Positions 1 through 10,480 of a DNA stretch of 64,000 nucleotides are shown here, piece after piece. Numbering within the stretch: the first letter of the stretch is position 1; the number at the start of each line of letters is the position of its first letter. The DNA is from Erigeron canadensis (Eukaryota > Streptophyta > Magnoliopsida > Asterales > Asteraceae): contig NC_057764.1 of the NCBI RefSeq assembly GCF_010389155.1, forward strand, positions 6,138,001-6,202,000, given 5' to 3'. The position numbers and the translations under genes were made by a program. A model generated the notes under the pieces. The model saw only the letters and a program-made list of their open reading frames with translations, made no database searches and was not told where the DNA came from.

Positions 1-354
1 GTTGCTCAGTCTTCAAGTGAGGTAGAGTATATGGCTGCTGGTAGCTGTTGTTCCCAGGTATTGTGGATTCAGCAACAACTTCGTGACTACGGTATGGATT
101 TTCTTGATACTCCTATTAGAATAGACACTAAGTCAGCTATAGACATTACAAATAACCCTGTCATGCATAAGGTCACCAAGCATATTGATATTAGACATCA
201 TTTCTTGCGTGATTGTGCCCAAAAGAAGTTAATTCATTTGGAAAAGGTTATAACCGATGATAATTTAGCTGATCTGTATACCAAAGCATTTGATAAAACT
301 CGATTTGAGAAGTTAATTCTTCTCAATGGGATGAAGAATGTTGACTCATATTAA
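1..354 (+). pseudogene. Copia A: C-terminal end of pol (RNase H), cut by window edge
   Basis: Open frame from base 1 to a stop at 352-354. It matches the end of Ty1/copia RNase H: a start resembling the family's V-A-L-S-T-A-E-A-E-Y segment, then SCCSQVLWIQQQL, DTKSAIDI, a K-H-I-D-I-R-H-H-F-L block and the terminal ADLYTKAFD motif. These are conserved in plant Copia RNase H, which removes the RNA template during reverse transcription. The rest of pol lies to the left of the window. No break is visible in this stretch, but the associated ORF3 downstream has stops, so the element is probably defective. Confidence in the family is high; lineage (SIRE-like) is inferred from the ORF3 that follows. 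Confidence 0.9.
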
Positions 355-2339
355 ATTTCTCAAAGAACTAATTTTGTAAGTATGTGTTTGTAAATAGCTA
401 GAGTCATAAAAATACAAAAAGAGTTCTTAGTGTCATGAAAATCATTAAAAAGTGAAAAAAAATGAGAAAATGACAAAAATATGAAGAGATTTAAGTTAAT
501 GCTGTAAGATGATTAGAAGTGAGGATACTTAGCTTTTAAGTCTGCTTAATCGTAATATAACTGCTTAGTTCAGTGATTACAATTTGGGATATATTGGTAG
601 ACACAAAGTAGCAAGGTTTCCTTAATCTGAACTTAAATTATACAATGTTCTTGTGGGAAACATATTCAGATATATGGTTGAGAATGCTTGCTTTTCAGTA
701 ATGAATTGATCTAGTCCTTAAATTTTGTGAAAGATCTAGCATTACTATAAGATTTGTTCAATATATAGGCAAAAACATCTACCAATCATGAGCATGAAAG
801 TTAAATGTGATATTGTTTATGCAGATGAAATGAATGAAAATTAAGGGGCTAATGTGGTCTTTGAGATTCGGACACGTATGTCCTCGGGGTGTCTTTGTAT
901 ACCTAGCCTACCTAAAGCTTCCAACTTGGGATAGGTTGTCAGAAAGTTCGATACATGGGTCTCATAGAAAATCACGGGTTCCTTATAAGTAATGAAATGC
1001 AAAAGCAAATAAATTAAATCACAAAGTAATTAAATTTTGTTATCTCAAAAGTGTCTCATGATTTGTTTAAGGATGTTTTTGAATATATATTGAATATTTG
1101 TTATCTTAGTGCTTGTATCGATTACGGAAGTATATCTGAATGTGGGTCACATAAGTTCGCAAACTATTCAATGGCATATTAGGCTACTCGGGTTACATGG
1201 TGACTGTCCTTGGCCAGGGTATGTCGAAAGTGTCATAATTCGAAGGAAACTGGAAGTACCGAGTGTTTAAGAGGACTAACATACCGGTAATCGTGGTTGG
1301 GTCACTGTTCATAACTTATAATAAGAGAATTATTTCTCACTTGCAGACTTATGTAAATGCTAATCTGATCTAATCTGCAGAAACTTAAGATTTCTTGTAA
1401 ATAAATAAAGTAGTTTAGTATTTTATTTTTATTTTTATTTTTGTTTCGTCTTTATTTTTATTTTTGTAATAAGTGTCAGTTTGTGTGTCAAACTAGTTCT
1501 TATTGCACGAGAGATTTGATAAGCATTAAAAGTTATAATTCTTAGTGAATTATATAAGTCTTGTTGCTTACGGTATAAATGTTTACAAGATGGATTTTCT
1601 AACTAATACATAAGTTGTTTAATTTAGAAAATGAAATGTTTTGAAAATTGAAAAGTTAAAATATTTTTGAATATGTTTCAAGTAAATTTTTGAAATTTCA
1701 ATTGTTTTTGGTTGATAAGTATGCTTGACAAAGATTGGACTTGCCTTAGATTGCTCGGTTAAGTTTTTGGTTGTTTTGCATATTTATGATATTTTTATTG
1801 TTCTTGATGCATTCATGAAGTTTGTTAAGTGTGCAGGTTACAGATATCAAATTTCATTTGAATATCATGTTGAAACAAGTCGGATTGGATATATCATGAT
1901 TAATCTACATGCGGAATGCATCATTGCCTATTTATTAACCTAAGACTTAGTGTGATAGGTTATAGTTTTATTATCAAGATCACAACCTAAGATGTAATGT
2001 GATAGGTTGTTGATATGATATTTTTGATGTATTGTAATGCATTATACATTAAATATGTTTTAATGTAAGTTTGCATTTGTTTAAAGTTAAACATCAATGA
2101 AGAAATGATCGATTTTATGTCAACATAATAATGTAAGATTTATTTGATACATTATTGTGATGACAAGTTAGTACGGATGATTTATAATTGCATATTCGAG
2201 TAGATACAGGTTTTTGGTAACGAGTATCTACAGGTTTATGCTTCTGGAATTTCTGGAATTTTTTCCTTGTTTAAATTTCTGGAAAATTCGCGAAATTTGG
2301 CTAAGGAATGAAGCTTATGTGGTTTAAAATCTGAAAATT
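355..2339 (+). other. Copia A: long noncoding spacer between pol and ORF3
   Basis: About 2 kb without a credible ORF, AT-rich in places, with a T-rich block near 1415-1470. A stretch at 866-915 has a small hairpin (GGACA/TGTCC) followed by a TGTCTTTGTATACCTAG segment that weakly resembles the stem-loop loops after pol in Copia B and D. No gene is seen. Confidence 0.6.
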
Positions 2340-2450
2340 CGAAATCACCTCGTGCTGACGTCAGCATGCCTCGCGCTGACGTCATCACGAAGCCCACGAT
2401 CTGCGTGTTCGGCCCGGCCCATGTGGATTCGAATATATATATGGGTTATT
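2340..2450 (+). promoter_or_regulatory. Copia A: promoter-like block upstream of ORF3 (two TGACGTCA palindromes and a TATA-like run)
   Basis: Two perfect TGACGTCA boxes lie at 2356-2363 and 2377-2384, the first inside the longer palindrome GCTGACGTCAGC. A run of alternating TA lies at 2433-2442, about 50 bp downstream. TGACGTCA is the C-box/CRE-type site of plant bZIP factors (family knowledge). The same word recurs in this element's 3' LTR at 7266-7273, also upstream of a TATA box. That this is an internal promoter for ORF3 is inference. Confidence 0.5.
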
Positions 2451-2585
2451 ACTATTTATTAATTACCAATTAATCAAAATTAACCCTAAGTAAATCACAC
2501 GAACTTCGTCTCCTTCGTGCTACTATTTATTCACACTTCTTTCGATCGATTTCATCCTTTTTCTTGATTATTATCCAGATTTGTT

Positions 2586-3134
2586 GGTAATTTCATAATC
2601 TAGGATAGTGAATGGATGTTTTAACTTTGCAACTTATAAGATTTAAGCCGTTATAATGCCTGATTTTCGATTTTACCTCGCGTGAACAGTAACTCAGACG
2701 AACCATGAATTAGATCTTTGATTTTTGATGCTTTGGACTTAAATTGGACTTAAAATTAGATTAATTGATGTTTAAACATGTTAAATCTAACAAAACTTTA
2801 AGTAAACAAGTGTTAAATCAAGATTAATCAAAAGAATTTGTGTTTTAGTCACTATTCACACGAAGAACACGAACCAACTTCGTGTTCATCGAATTAGTTT
2901 CGATTTTATTTTATGGGCATACACGAACCAGAAACAAGTCCACGATGATGTTTTAGATTAATTTTTAACATCAAATGGAGATGTTTTTACTTCGTCGTGT
3001 TTTTTACATCACGACGAAGGAAATCCTCCTCGTGATGACGTCATCATGAAGCAGACGATCCACAACCCTACTTTTTTAGTTTCGTTTATTCTAACTTTTG
3101 TTTTTCTTGTCGTTTTTGTCTGTTTTTGTGCAAG
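2586..3134 (+). other. Copia A: candidate 5'-UTR intron before ORF3, with hairpin and palindrome
   Basis: The right end looks like a strong plant acceptor: CTAAC at 3091, a long T-rich tract, then GCAAG ending at 3134, directly before the ATG at 3136. A possible donor is GGTAATTT at 2586. Inside lie a perfect 10-bp hairpin (CTTCGTCGTG at 2990-2999 with its complement at 3011-3020) and a 14-bp palindrome centred on TGACGTCA (3034-3047). The donor is uncertain. Confidence 0.35.
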
Positions 3135-3135
3135 T

Positions 3136-5465
3136 ATGGCAGGACAAGGTAATAACGCTCGTGTATTTGTCAAGGAGCACAATGCTGCACTCGATCTCAG
3201 CATTACGCAGACGGGGTGCACTTCAGAGTTTCACGTGTCCTACAATTTCTTGCACGTTCTCGTGTTCATTTTGCAGTAACAGAGAACCCTCCGTTGGTGA
3301 TTAGTCTCATTCGGGAGTTTTGGAACTCAGCCCGTTCAGTGCAGATGGGTGCTCATACATACATTCGCACTACTGTTGGAGGACGTTCTTTCTCATTTTC
3401 GGTTGGAGACTTACGGACGATATTACACTTGGGTGATGTCGAGATAGAGCAAGGTCCGACTGAGTTTTCTAAGGAATTCTGCAACGGTGCTCTACGTCAT
3501 ATGGGGTATACTGGTGCTATTTCTCACCCATACTTCAAGAATCATCTTCGTGGCAAATGGAAGCTTCTTGCTTACTATTTGTTGAGAGCCATTAGTCATC
3601 GGAGTACAGGCTATGACCAGATGAATATTCAGAATGCTTCTCAGATGGTTGCCTTGGTGCTGAACAAGCCATATAGCTTTTCTCAGTACATTTTTGATAA
3701 TTTGGAGAAGCAGTTGAGGTCATTTGGTTCAGACAAGAAATTCTTTCTGTTTCCAAGATTTGTGATGATCATAATTCGTCACTATGCAGCTGATTTGCCA
3801 TTTGACGGTCCTACATTTAATTTAGGTCGTCTTACTTTTAAGGCATTTGTTGAAAGTTTGAAGCACTTGTCGGGTAGAGATCATCCGATACATGTTAATA
3901 ATCAATCATTGTTCGGACACTTAATCAATCATACCTATGTTGCACCCATACAAGGTTGGGAGGATGAAGAACCCGTTGTTGCTGCTGCTGGTGGTGATGA
4001 TCAGGCTCAAGAAGATCCTCATGAAGAACGAGCTGATCAGTTTGAGGGGCTCATTGATGTTCCCCTGTATGCTGGAGATCTGGAGCATGATTCAGATATG
4101 GATGCTCTCATGGAGGATATTGATGATCCTACAAATCTTGTACCACCATCTACTGGAGTTTCTGCTTCTACCTCTGCTCCAGTTGATGTTGATGTGGGTC
4201 CTTCTGAAGTCCCTGTTAATGTTGTTGAGGATTCAGAAGATGAAGAAGAGGAAGAAAGACTGCCGAAGCAAAGAAGAAGACATGCAAGATCTCAGGCTGA
4301 GGTTGATAGAGAGTTTGCTGCTTATAATGAAGCCATGGAGAGGTCTCATGCACCTAATGTTGGTGATACTCCATTGGTTGCTGCTTTAAGAGCTTCATTT
4401 TTTGATGTTCCTGTTTCGGTGTCTACTACTTCTGCTTCTGGTGTTGTTATGGGACGTCTGTTGGCTCCTCTGCAAAGACCACAGATGCCTCCCACAGGGA
4501 CTTTCAGTGCTCGTATGCCTTCATTTGAAGCTACGATGCCACCTCATACCTCTACATCTGATGTTGCTTCTATGTCACGTCCAGTTACTCCGGTTCAAGT
4601 GCAGCTGAGTCGTTTATTTTCAGAGAAGAAGATGTTAGAGATGAGGGTCACAACTTTGGAGAGTCAACTAAAGCTCCAAGCTGCTAAGCATCAGGAGGAA
4701 GAGATGGACATGATGACAGCTCTTGTTCATTCTCTTGGTTCTAGACTTGACCAATTCTTGGCTCAAGGGGGAGATAAGAGTGGTTGTAAGGATGATGAGC
4801 TAGCAAGGAAGTCAAGAGATGATGATCATGAAGATCAAGATCTAGCTCAAGGTCCTAATCAAGCACAAACAGATGTTGGTGAGCCAGAGAATAGAAGTCA
4901 AGGTCAAGATACTGCTGGTGATGCTATGGATACAGAGACTGCAAACATTCAGGGGGAGTCATCAAGACAAAAAGAGTAAGAGATTGCTGGTACAGCTGAT
5001 GCTAGTACTTCTAGGACTCAAGATAAAGGCAAAGCTGTGATGGCCGCTCCAGATGCAGATCCTGATGATCCTAACAATGATGACGGGGAAGATTCCAATT
5101 CAGGTAACTCCGATTCTAATTCTGATAGAATAAAAAGGGAGATAGTGAATGATCCTCATAATCGTATAGAAAAAGAAAATCTTAGCAAAGGAAAATCTAC
5201 TCAGGATAGTGAGTCAACTAAGACTGATTCTACTACCAATGCCTCTACAGAGTCAGATTTGCACCCTTTAATTGTGCATAGACTAGAAAAGAGATTGGGT
5301 TATGATCCACAAGCTCATATGAGAGCTAGAGCAGAGATTATGGATTATGATAATTATTATGATCCAGGATCACTTAGGGATCAAATGAAAGAACAGTCAG
5401 GGTTAACTCATACATCTTCAGAGTCAGAGTCAGATTCGGATTCAGATTCGGATTATGAACCTTAA
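3136..5465 (+). pseudogene. Copia A: ORF3 (post-pol protein), N-terminal part, broken
   Basis: Begins MAGQGNNARVFVKEH at 3136. The main frame continues from about 3216, so a one-base shift lies near 3216-3230. It runs to a TAA at 4977-4979 and reads on in the same frame to 5463. The first ~230 residues form a folded domain with REFWNSA, WKLLAYYLL, YSFSQYIFDNL and FFLFPRFVMIII. It resembles post-pol proteins of SIRE-type Copia elements found in many Asteraceae genomes, whose function is unknown and whose database names are often misleading. The remainder is acidic and low in complexity, with a basic patch (PKQRRRHARS), a predicted coiled coil near residues 465-500 and an S-E/S-D run at the end. 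No clear signal peptide or membrane helix is seen. Confidence 0.7.
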
Positions 5466-5728
5466 TGTTAATGATTTTTGTTATTGTTTTTGTAATAATT
5501 ATAAGATAAATATGAATGTATTTGTTACATTATATTTGTGATATAATATTATTGTTGTAAGTTAAAATAGATAAAGATTATAAGATAAATATTAATGTAA
5601 TTGTTGCATTATATTTTTGATATAGTATTATTTATTTTAATTTCTTTTATGTATTTATACTATGTTATTATGTCTTGATTATAATTTATGTTCTTTATCT
5701 TTGTATGTGTAAATCGTTTGAATTGCAG
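5466..5728 (+). repeat. AT-rich insert in ORF3 with a ~60-bp direct repeat, possible intron
   Basis: Very AT-rich DNA separates the two halves of ORF3. It contains two copies of a ~60-bp unit, about 5498-5560 and 5578-5640, each starting ATTATAAGATAAATAT. The right end (TTGAATTGCAG, ending at 5728) looks like a splice acceptor, and coding sequence resumes directly after it. I did not find a good donor, so an insertion is equally possible. Confidence 0.45.
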
Positions 5729-6876
5729 ATAAGCTTCAAAGGATAGGTGCATTGGACGATCTTGATGCTGAAGAAGATCTAGAAAGTATCGATGATGAAG
5801 ATTTGGAAGAAGGAGAGTTCATTACTTCGGAAGCTGATAGAAAAGGGTTGCTTGAGACACCTTATGACTTTGATCGTGTCTTTAATGAAGATGAAGTCAT
5901 TCAAGTTGAACCAATAGCTGAAGTGGAACATCTCAATCTCAATCTAATCAGAGATAGTCCAGATGAACCTAAGAATGCTGCAAGTTTGAGGTTTGCGGTA
6001 TATGCAAATATAGTTGATGAAGGACATGATAATATTTTTGATCTATACTGGAATATAGATGCTACGCGAGAGGTTGATCTTGGAAGATTTAATATACCTC
6101 CGGAGTAGCAAGATCACGAGTTTATTATTAATAGACTGATTCCAGGTTATAGAGGACATACTGGTTTGATGATACGTGATACGTATAAACCATCAATGTT
6201 TTGGGAATATATCTCAGACAAGGATGCACCCAAATACTTCTCAGTGATACAAAGTTGGTTCTATGATCACAGAATCAAATTGTTTATTATCAAGAGAATG
6301 GAGGGATGCCAGTACATGTCGATGAGTGAAAGACACTTCCACTCTCTCAGTGATTCAGACATGATAGATTTGGGAAGACGCTGGTTCGTTAATCTTCAGA
6401 GCAATGGACTTGCAGATTTCTACTGGAATAGATTCAGAGATGAAAGAATTAAGTATTTCAGTGCTAGAGGTCTGAAGCCAGAAGAAAGGTTGATAAAGCC
6501 AACACCTTTGAAGAAGATTAAGAATCCGGATGGCATATTTCGGTTTGTCCAGAAAAGAATTAAATGTGTTAAGAAGGTTCCCGCTATCAGATGGGATCAA
6601 GATATGCTGACAGAGATGACATTTTGGCAAATAGATATCAAGTCAGGCGAAGTACAGATGTTTGTTGATGATTCACAAAAACAAATGTTGCTACGCATGT
6701 ATGATCCAATGCAGGTTGTCAATTTGTCAAGAGGTGATCAGAGAAGACTTTTGAATACACCTTGCTCAGCAGTGGACTTTTGGAGAGTTGAAGAAAGGCG
6801 TTATCGCAACATTCTCGCTCATTGTTTACAAGAGAGAATTCATGCGAATAGCATTAGACTTTTGTTTAATGGATAG
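5729..6876 (+). pseudogene. Copia A: ORF3, C-terminal part, broken
   Basis: One frame from about 5729 to the TAG at 6874-6876, with one in-frame TAG at 6106-6108. It starts with an acidic stretch (LDAEEDLESIDDEDLEEGEF) and continues into a well-ordered region of ~240 residues with MFWEYISDKDAPKYF, RRWFVNLQSNGLADFYW, KKVPAIRWDQD and a basic C-terminus. I do not recognise a named domain. Its length and position after the first ORF3 half, and before the polypurine tract, suggest that the two halves made one protein of roughly 1,100 residues. The stop and the intervening insert break it. Confidence 0.6.
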
Positions 6877-6924
6877 CTTTGAAGTTCACATTCGAAGACT
6901 TTAAAGAAATCTAGTTGCAATCGT

Positions 6925-6935
6925 CAAGGGGGAGT
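6925..6935 (+). other. Copia A: polypurine tract
   Basis: CAAGGGGGAG just after the ORF3 stop and before the LTR-like DNA; this is the usual plus-strand primer site of LTR elements. Confidence 0.7.
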
Positions 6936-7610
6936 CTATAGATGCAGATTCGTTGTGACAATCGCAACATAGATTTGATTATCGTTTATGTTTTAGGAAC
7001 TATGTTTGTAATCATTTAAATAAGAACTTGTGTTGATATTTAATGATTACGTTTGAACTTCAATATTATATCTGTTTATGTTTTGTATTGTGTTTGTGTG
7101 TTATATATTGTTTTGCAGGTACAAGAACATAGAATCAAAGTTTATAAGTGTTGTAGAACACTTAAACGATGATTGGATGTTATGTACGAGCCAAACGAAT
7201 CTAAACAAAGAGTCAAAGGTCGTCCCTCGTGCTGACATCATCAGTATGTAGGAACAACCTCGTACTGACGTCAGCACGTGGTAAGTCGATTGACTTATTG
7301 TTTTGGGCCTAATCTGCGATTAAGGCCTAAGACCACACGATCCAATACTTAACTAGTATAAATACAAGACCTAATCTACGAAATTAGGTTAATGGTTTTC
7401 GAATCCTTGTTAATTATTCACGAATTTACGAGCTAAGGTTAATTGTTCCTTCGTGTGTTCGCCTACACGAACCACAAGCCTTGTGCATCTCCTTGGGTTG
7501 ATTAATTACTTATTAATTAACAAAAGGCAATAGCAATCTAATTATCTCAAGAGGATTCCGCACTCTTGACATAACGAATCGCGTCTTATTACGATCCACG
7601 CAACGATAGG
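6936..7610 (+). repeat. Copia A: 3' LTR (ends approximate)
   Basis: Follows the polypurine tract. It holds a degenerate TGACATCA (7233-7240), a perfect TGACGTCA (7266-7273) and a clear TATA box, TATAAATA, at 7357-7364, then a probable transcribed R/U5 part with repeated CACGAA/TTCGTG words. No partner LTR is in the window, so the termini cannot be fixed. The right end abuts the truncated gag of Copia B near 7600-7612. No primer-binding site follows, which fits a 3' LTR. Confidence 0.6.
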
Positions 7611-7611
7611 G

Positions 7612-8723
7612 CACCTTACATAAAGCATGGTGAGAAGAAAGAAGGATTTGAGAAGCCAGCTATTGAAAAGGGGAAAATATCAGACAAAAAGTGCTACAAG
7701 TGTGGAATTCTTGGTCATTTTGCTATTGATTGCAAGCAACCTCGTAAGCGAAACTATGAATACTACAAGCAGAAGATGTTATTAGCCAAGAAAGTGGAAG
7801 CCGGTCATGCATTACTTGCTGAAGATGACAAATGGCTATTGCTCTCGGATGATGAAGATGAAGATCTTTCTGCTAATGTTTGCTTTATGGCAAGGTTGGC
7901 CAAGGACAAGGCTTTTGAGGCTAATATCACTTATGATGAGTACCCGGATGATGAGGTAAATCTTAACTCTACTTTTTCATTAGTTAGAGATAAAGAGTCA
8001 CTTAATTTAGCTCTGTCTAACTTGACAACTCATATTAAGTCTTTAGCCAACAAAAACAAAAACTTGCAAAATAGTATTTCATTGTCTAAAAGTGAATTTT
8101 CAAAACTTCTTGAAGAACATTCAAAATTACTTTTTGAACATGATGTTATTAAACAAGACTTTCAATCATATAAAGACCAAGTGTTGGTTAAAGAATGTGA
8201 GTTGAATGCCTCTCCTGATCCTAAGTTATTACAAAAATGTCATAATCTTGAAAATACCATTCAAGATCTTGAAAAAGCCAATTAAGATCTTGAAATTCAA
8301 AAGACCAATGAATGGCTTCGGGCAAATGCTAGACAAATGGATGTTGATATTCTCAATAAGAAGCTTCAAGAAGCTAAACCAAACAATGTTGAACTCGAAA
8401 GGAAGGTTTATGACTTAAATCATACTTGTTTTCTAAAAGGCGTTGAGATTGAAAATCTTGAAAAACAAGTTGAGGAATTTAAAAAGAATATATTTTTCTA
8501 TCAAGAGAAGTTATATAAAGTTGAACAAAACCCTCTCTTGGATTTCACTGCCTATTTTAACAAGTCAAAAATTGCAAAAGATGATCTTCTTTTCGGGTTG
8601 GGATTTGAGAATATCACACCATTGCAAAAAGCCAAAGATGAAATAGAACCTTTGTATGATGAAAAATTTCTTCGACTTGGTATGGTACAACAATTTATTC
8701 GTCCATTGGAAACCAAAAGATGA
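7612..8723 (+). pseudogene. Copia B: gag, zinc knuckle and coiled-coil region, 5' truncated
   Basis: The open frame enters at about 7612 without an ATG, so the N-terminal part of Gag is missing. A CCHC zinc knuckle, CYKCGILGHFAIDC, lies at about 7692-7733; this nucleocapsid motif binds the element RNA. It is followed by basic residues, an acidic stretch (LLLSDDEDEDLS) and a long predicted coiled coil with many L/E/K heptads (about 7990-8540). An in-frame TAA at 8283-8285 interrupts it, and the frame shifts near 8660-8720 into the next segment. Truncation at the boundary with the Copia A LTR suggests deletion or illegitimate recombination rather than a clean insertion. Confidence 0.75.
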
Positions 8724-10446
8724 ATTTTTGGTTAATTATGATGCTCTAAATGCTTCTTACGAAACAAAAGAGTCTTCAATTTTTAAATTGGAAGAAATTG
8801 CATCAAATTTTCAAAACCAAGAATCTGTTTGTCCTCCACCTAAACCAACTAAAATGTATATTCCATCAACATTTTTGGAAAAACAAATAGAAGGTTTGCA
8901 ACAAAAAGTGGAATCTCAACAAAATGTAATTAATCACCTAAAGTCTCAAAGTCCGAGTTCAGAGGATGAATTTATTGTTGTTGATACTAAGAAAGTTTGT
9001 GTGAATGTTTCTACTCAAACTGACCTAAGTTCTTTAGTAGACCATTCTACCCAGACTACTTGTGTTTCATCTACCGATACCTCCACTCAGACCTTGATTG
9101 ATTCTCTTGAGTGTACTTGTCAAAATGCTGCTACATTTATAGCTGATAATTATGTGCAATCTGATTTATCTGATGAAGAAATTGCGCATAGTTTAGTTTT
9201 GATATGGTACTTCTATAGGTTTTTCACATGCAATACTCTTGAAGAGTTAGTTGTTCACCCTAAGCTTAGTGCTAGTATAGGTGTTGATACTTCTACTCAA
9301 TTTTCTAGTGAGACCAAAGATGTGTCAGTTCAAGTTGACCTAATTTCTGAGACTACTCGTGATGTGAAGTTGGAAACCAAGATCTCTAATTGTTTAAAAC
9401 TTTTGAAAAAATCTAAAACAATTCACTCTCCAGTGCAATTTAATTTTACAAATGATTTCACTAAAGATGATTTTGATAAATTCATGGAGGGAGAACATGT
9501 TTTTGATTCAGAAACAGAGAAAAAGATTGAATCTACCAAAATCATAGTTGAAACAAAAGAGAAATCCAAATCTGAAAATCCAATTTCCAAATCTCCAACT
9601 TCATATTATTCAAAAAAACGAGTTAATTCCAAACTCGTCAAGACTGAACCAAAGACCATCACAAAGATCATTAAGACTGAACCAAAGTGTCCTACCCCAA
9701 ATAAGAATGACAAAACCAAACAAGCTGAGATCACTCCCAAAACAAAGTACACCAAAGTGAAACTTCTGAAAGATAATCCTAATGTTTCTTCATCTAACTC
9801 TCAATCTAGTTCTTTACCTAAGGTATCTAAGTCTAGCTCAGTTTTGCTAACTAGGGATATATCAAATGGTGCGACTAGATATAGGGATAGATATGGATGG
9901 TTTTCCCACGATAAACCAAAGAAACAAGAAGTTTACGCACCTACAAAAAACTCTAAAAAGATGAAAGTGTTCAAAAACCCTCGTTCTAATCTTCTTAGTG
10001 TCAATTCAACAGGTGGAAAGAGCTTAATTAGTGATACTAAATGGGTTGCTAAGACATTAGAACCTAAGATCACTAGTAAGCATGTTGAGGAAACGAAGAA
10101 GAGGAGGAGGAGAAAGAGTCATAATAGGAAGAAGAGAGTTCCTATTGATCTGAACAATTCATCTTTGAAAAACAATGTTAATAATACCAAGGCAATGCCT
10201 TGTGGGTCTGTACACAATCTTAATTCTCGTGCTTGTGTGAATGATTTGAATGCTGATAGACATGTTACTTTTAATTCTAATGTGAATGTGCGTACCTTTT
10301 ATCTAAATATGCTTATTGATGATGTGCTTGTTAATGCTTATGTTGATTCTAAAGCATGTTTGTATGCATTTCCTAAGTTATATACCCTTCCTGTGTTAAC
10401 TAACCACAAAGGACCCATCTTCAAGTGGGTACCTAAAGTCGGTTAA
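8656..10446 (+). pseudogene. Copia B: Gag C-terminal / pre-protease region with repeated TQT motifs
   Basis: An open frame of nearly 600 codons, shifted by one base from the preceding gag segment, ending at TAA 10444-10446 right after GPIFKWVPKVG. It is rich in K, S, T and N. It holds an unusual series of motifs: STQTD, HSTQTT and TSTQTL at about 9010-9096, then TSTQFS (9289) and VSVQVD (9319). A basic cluster (KKRRRRKSHNRKKR, about 10096-10140) could bind nucleic acid or act as a nuclear localisation signal. A protein ending in W-V-P-K just before the protease is usual in SIRE-like Copia elements; the equivalent end in element D is RWVPKTN. Confidence 0.65.
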
Positions 10447-10480
10447 ATTTCTTTGATTGCAGGAAATAACCATCTATGTT

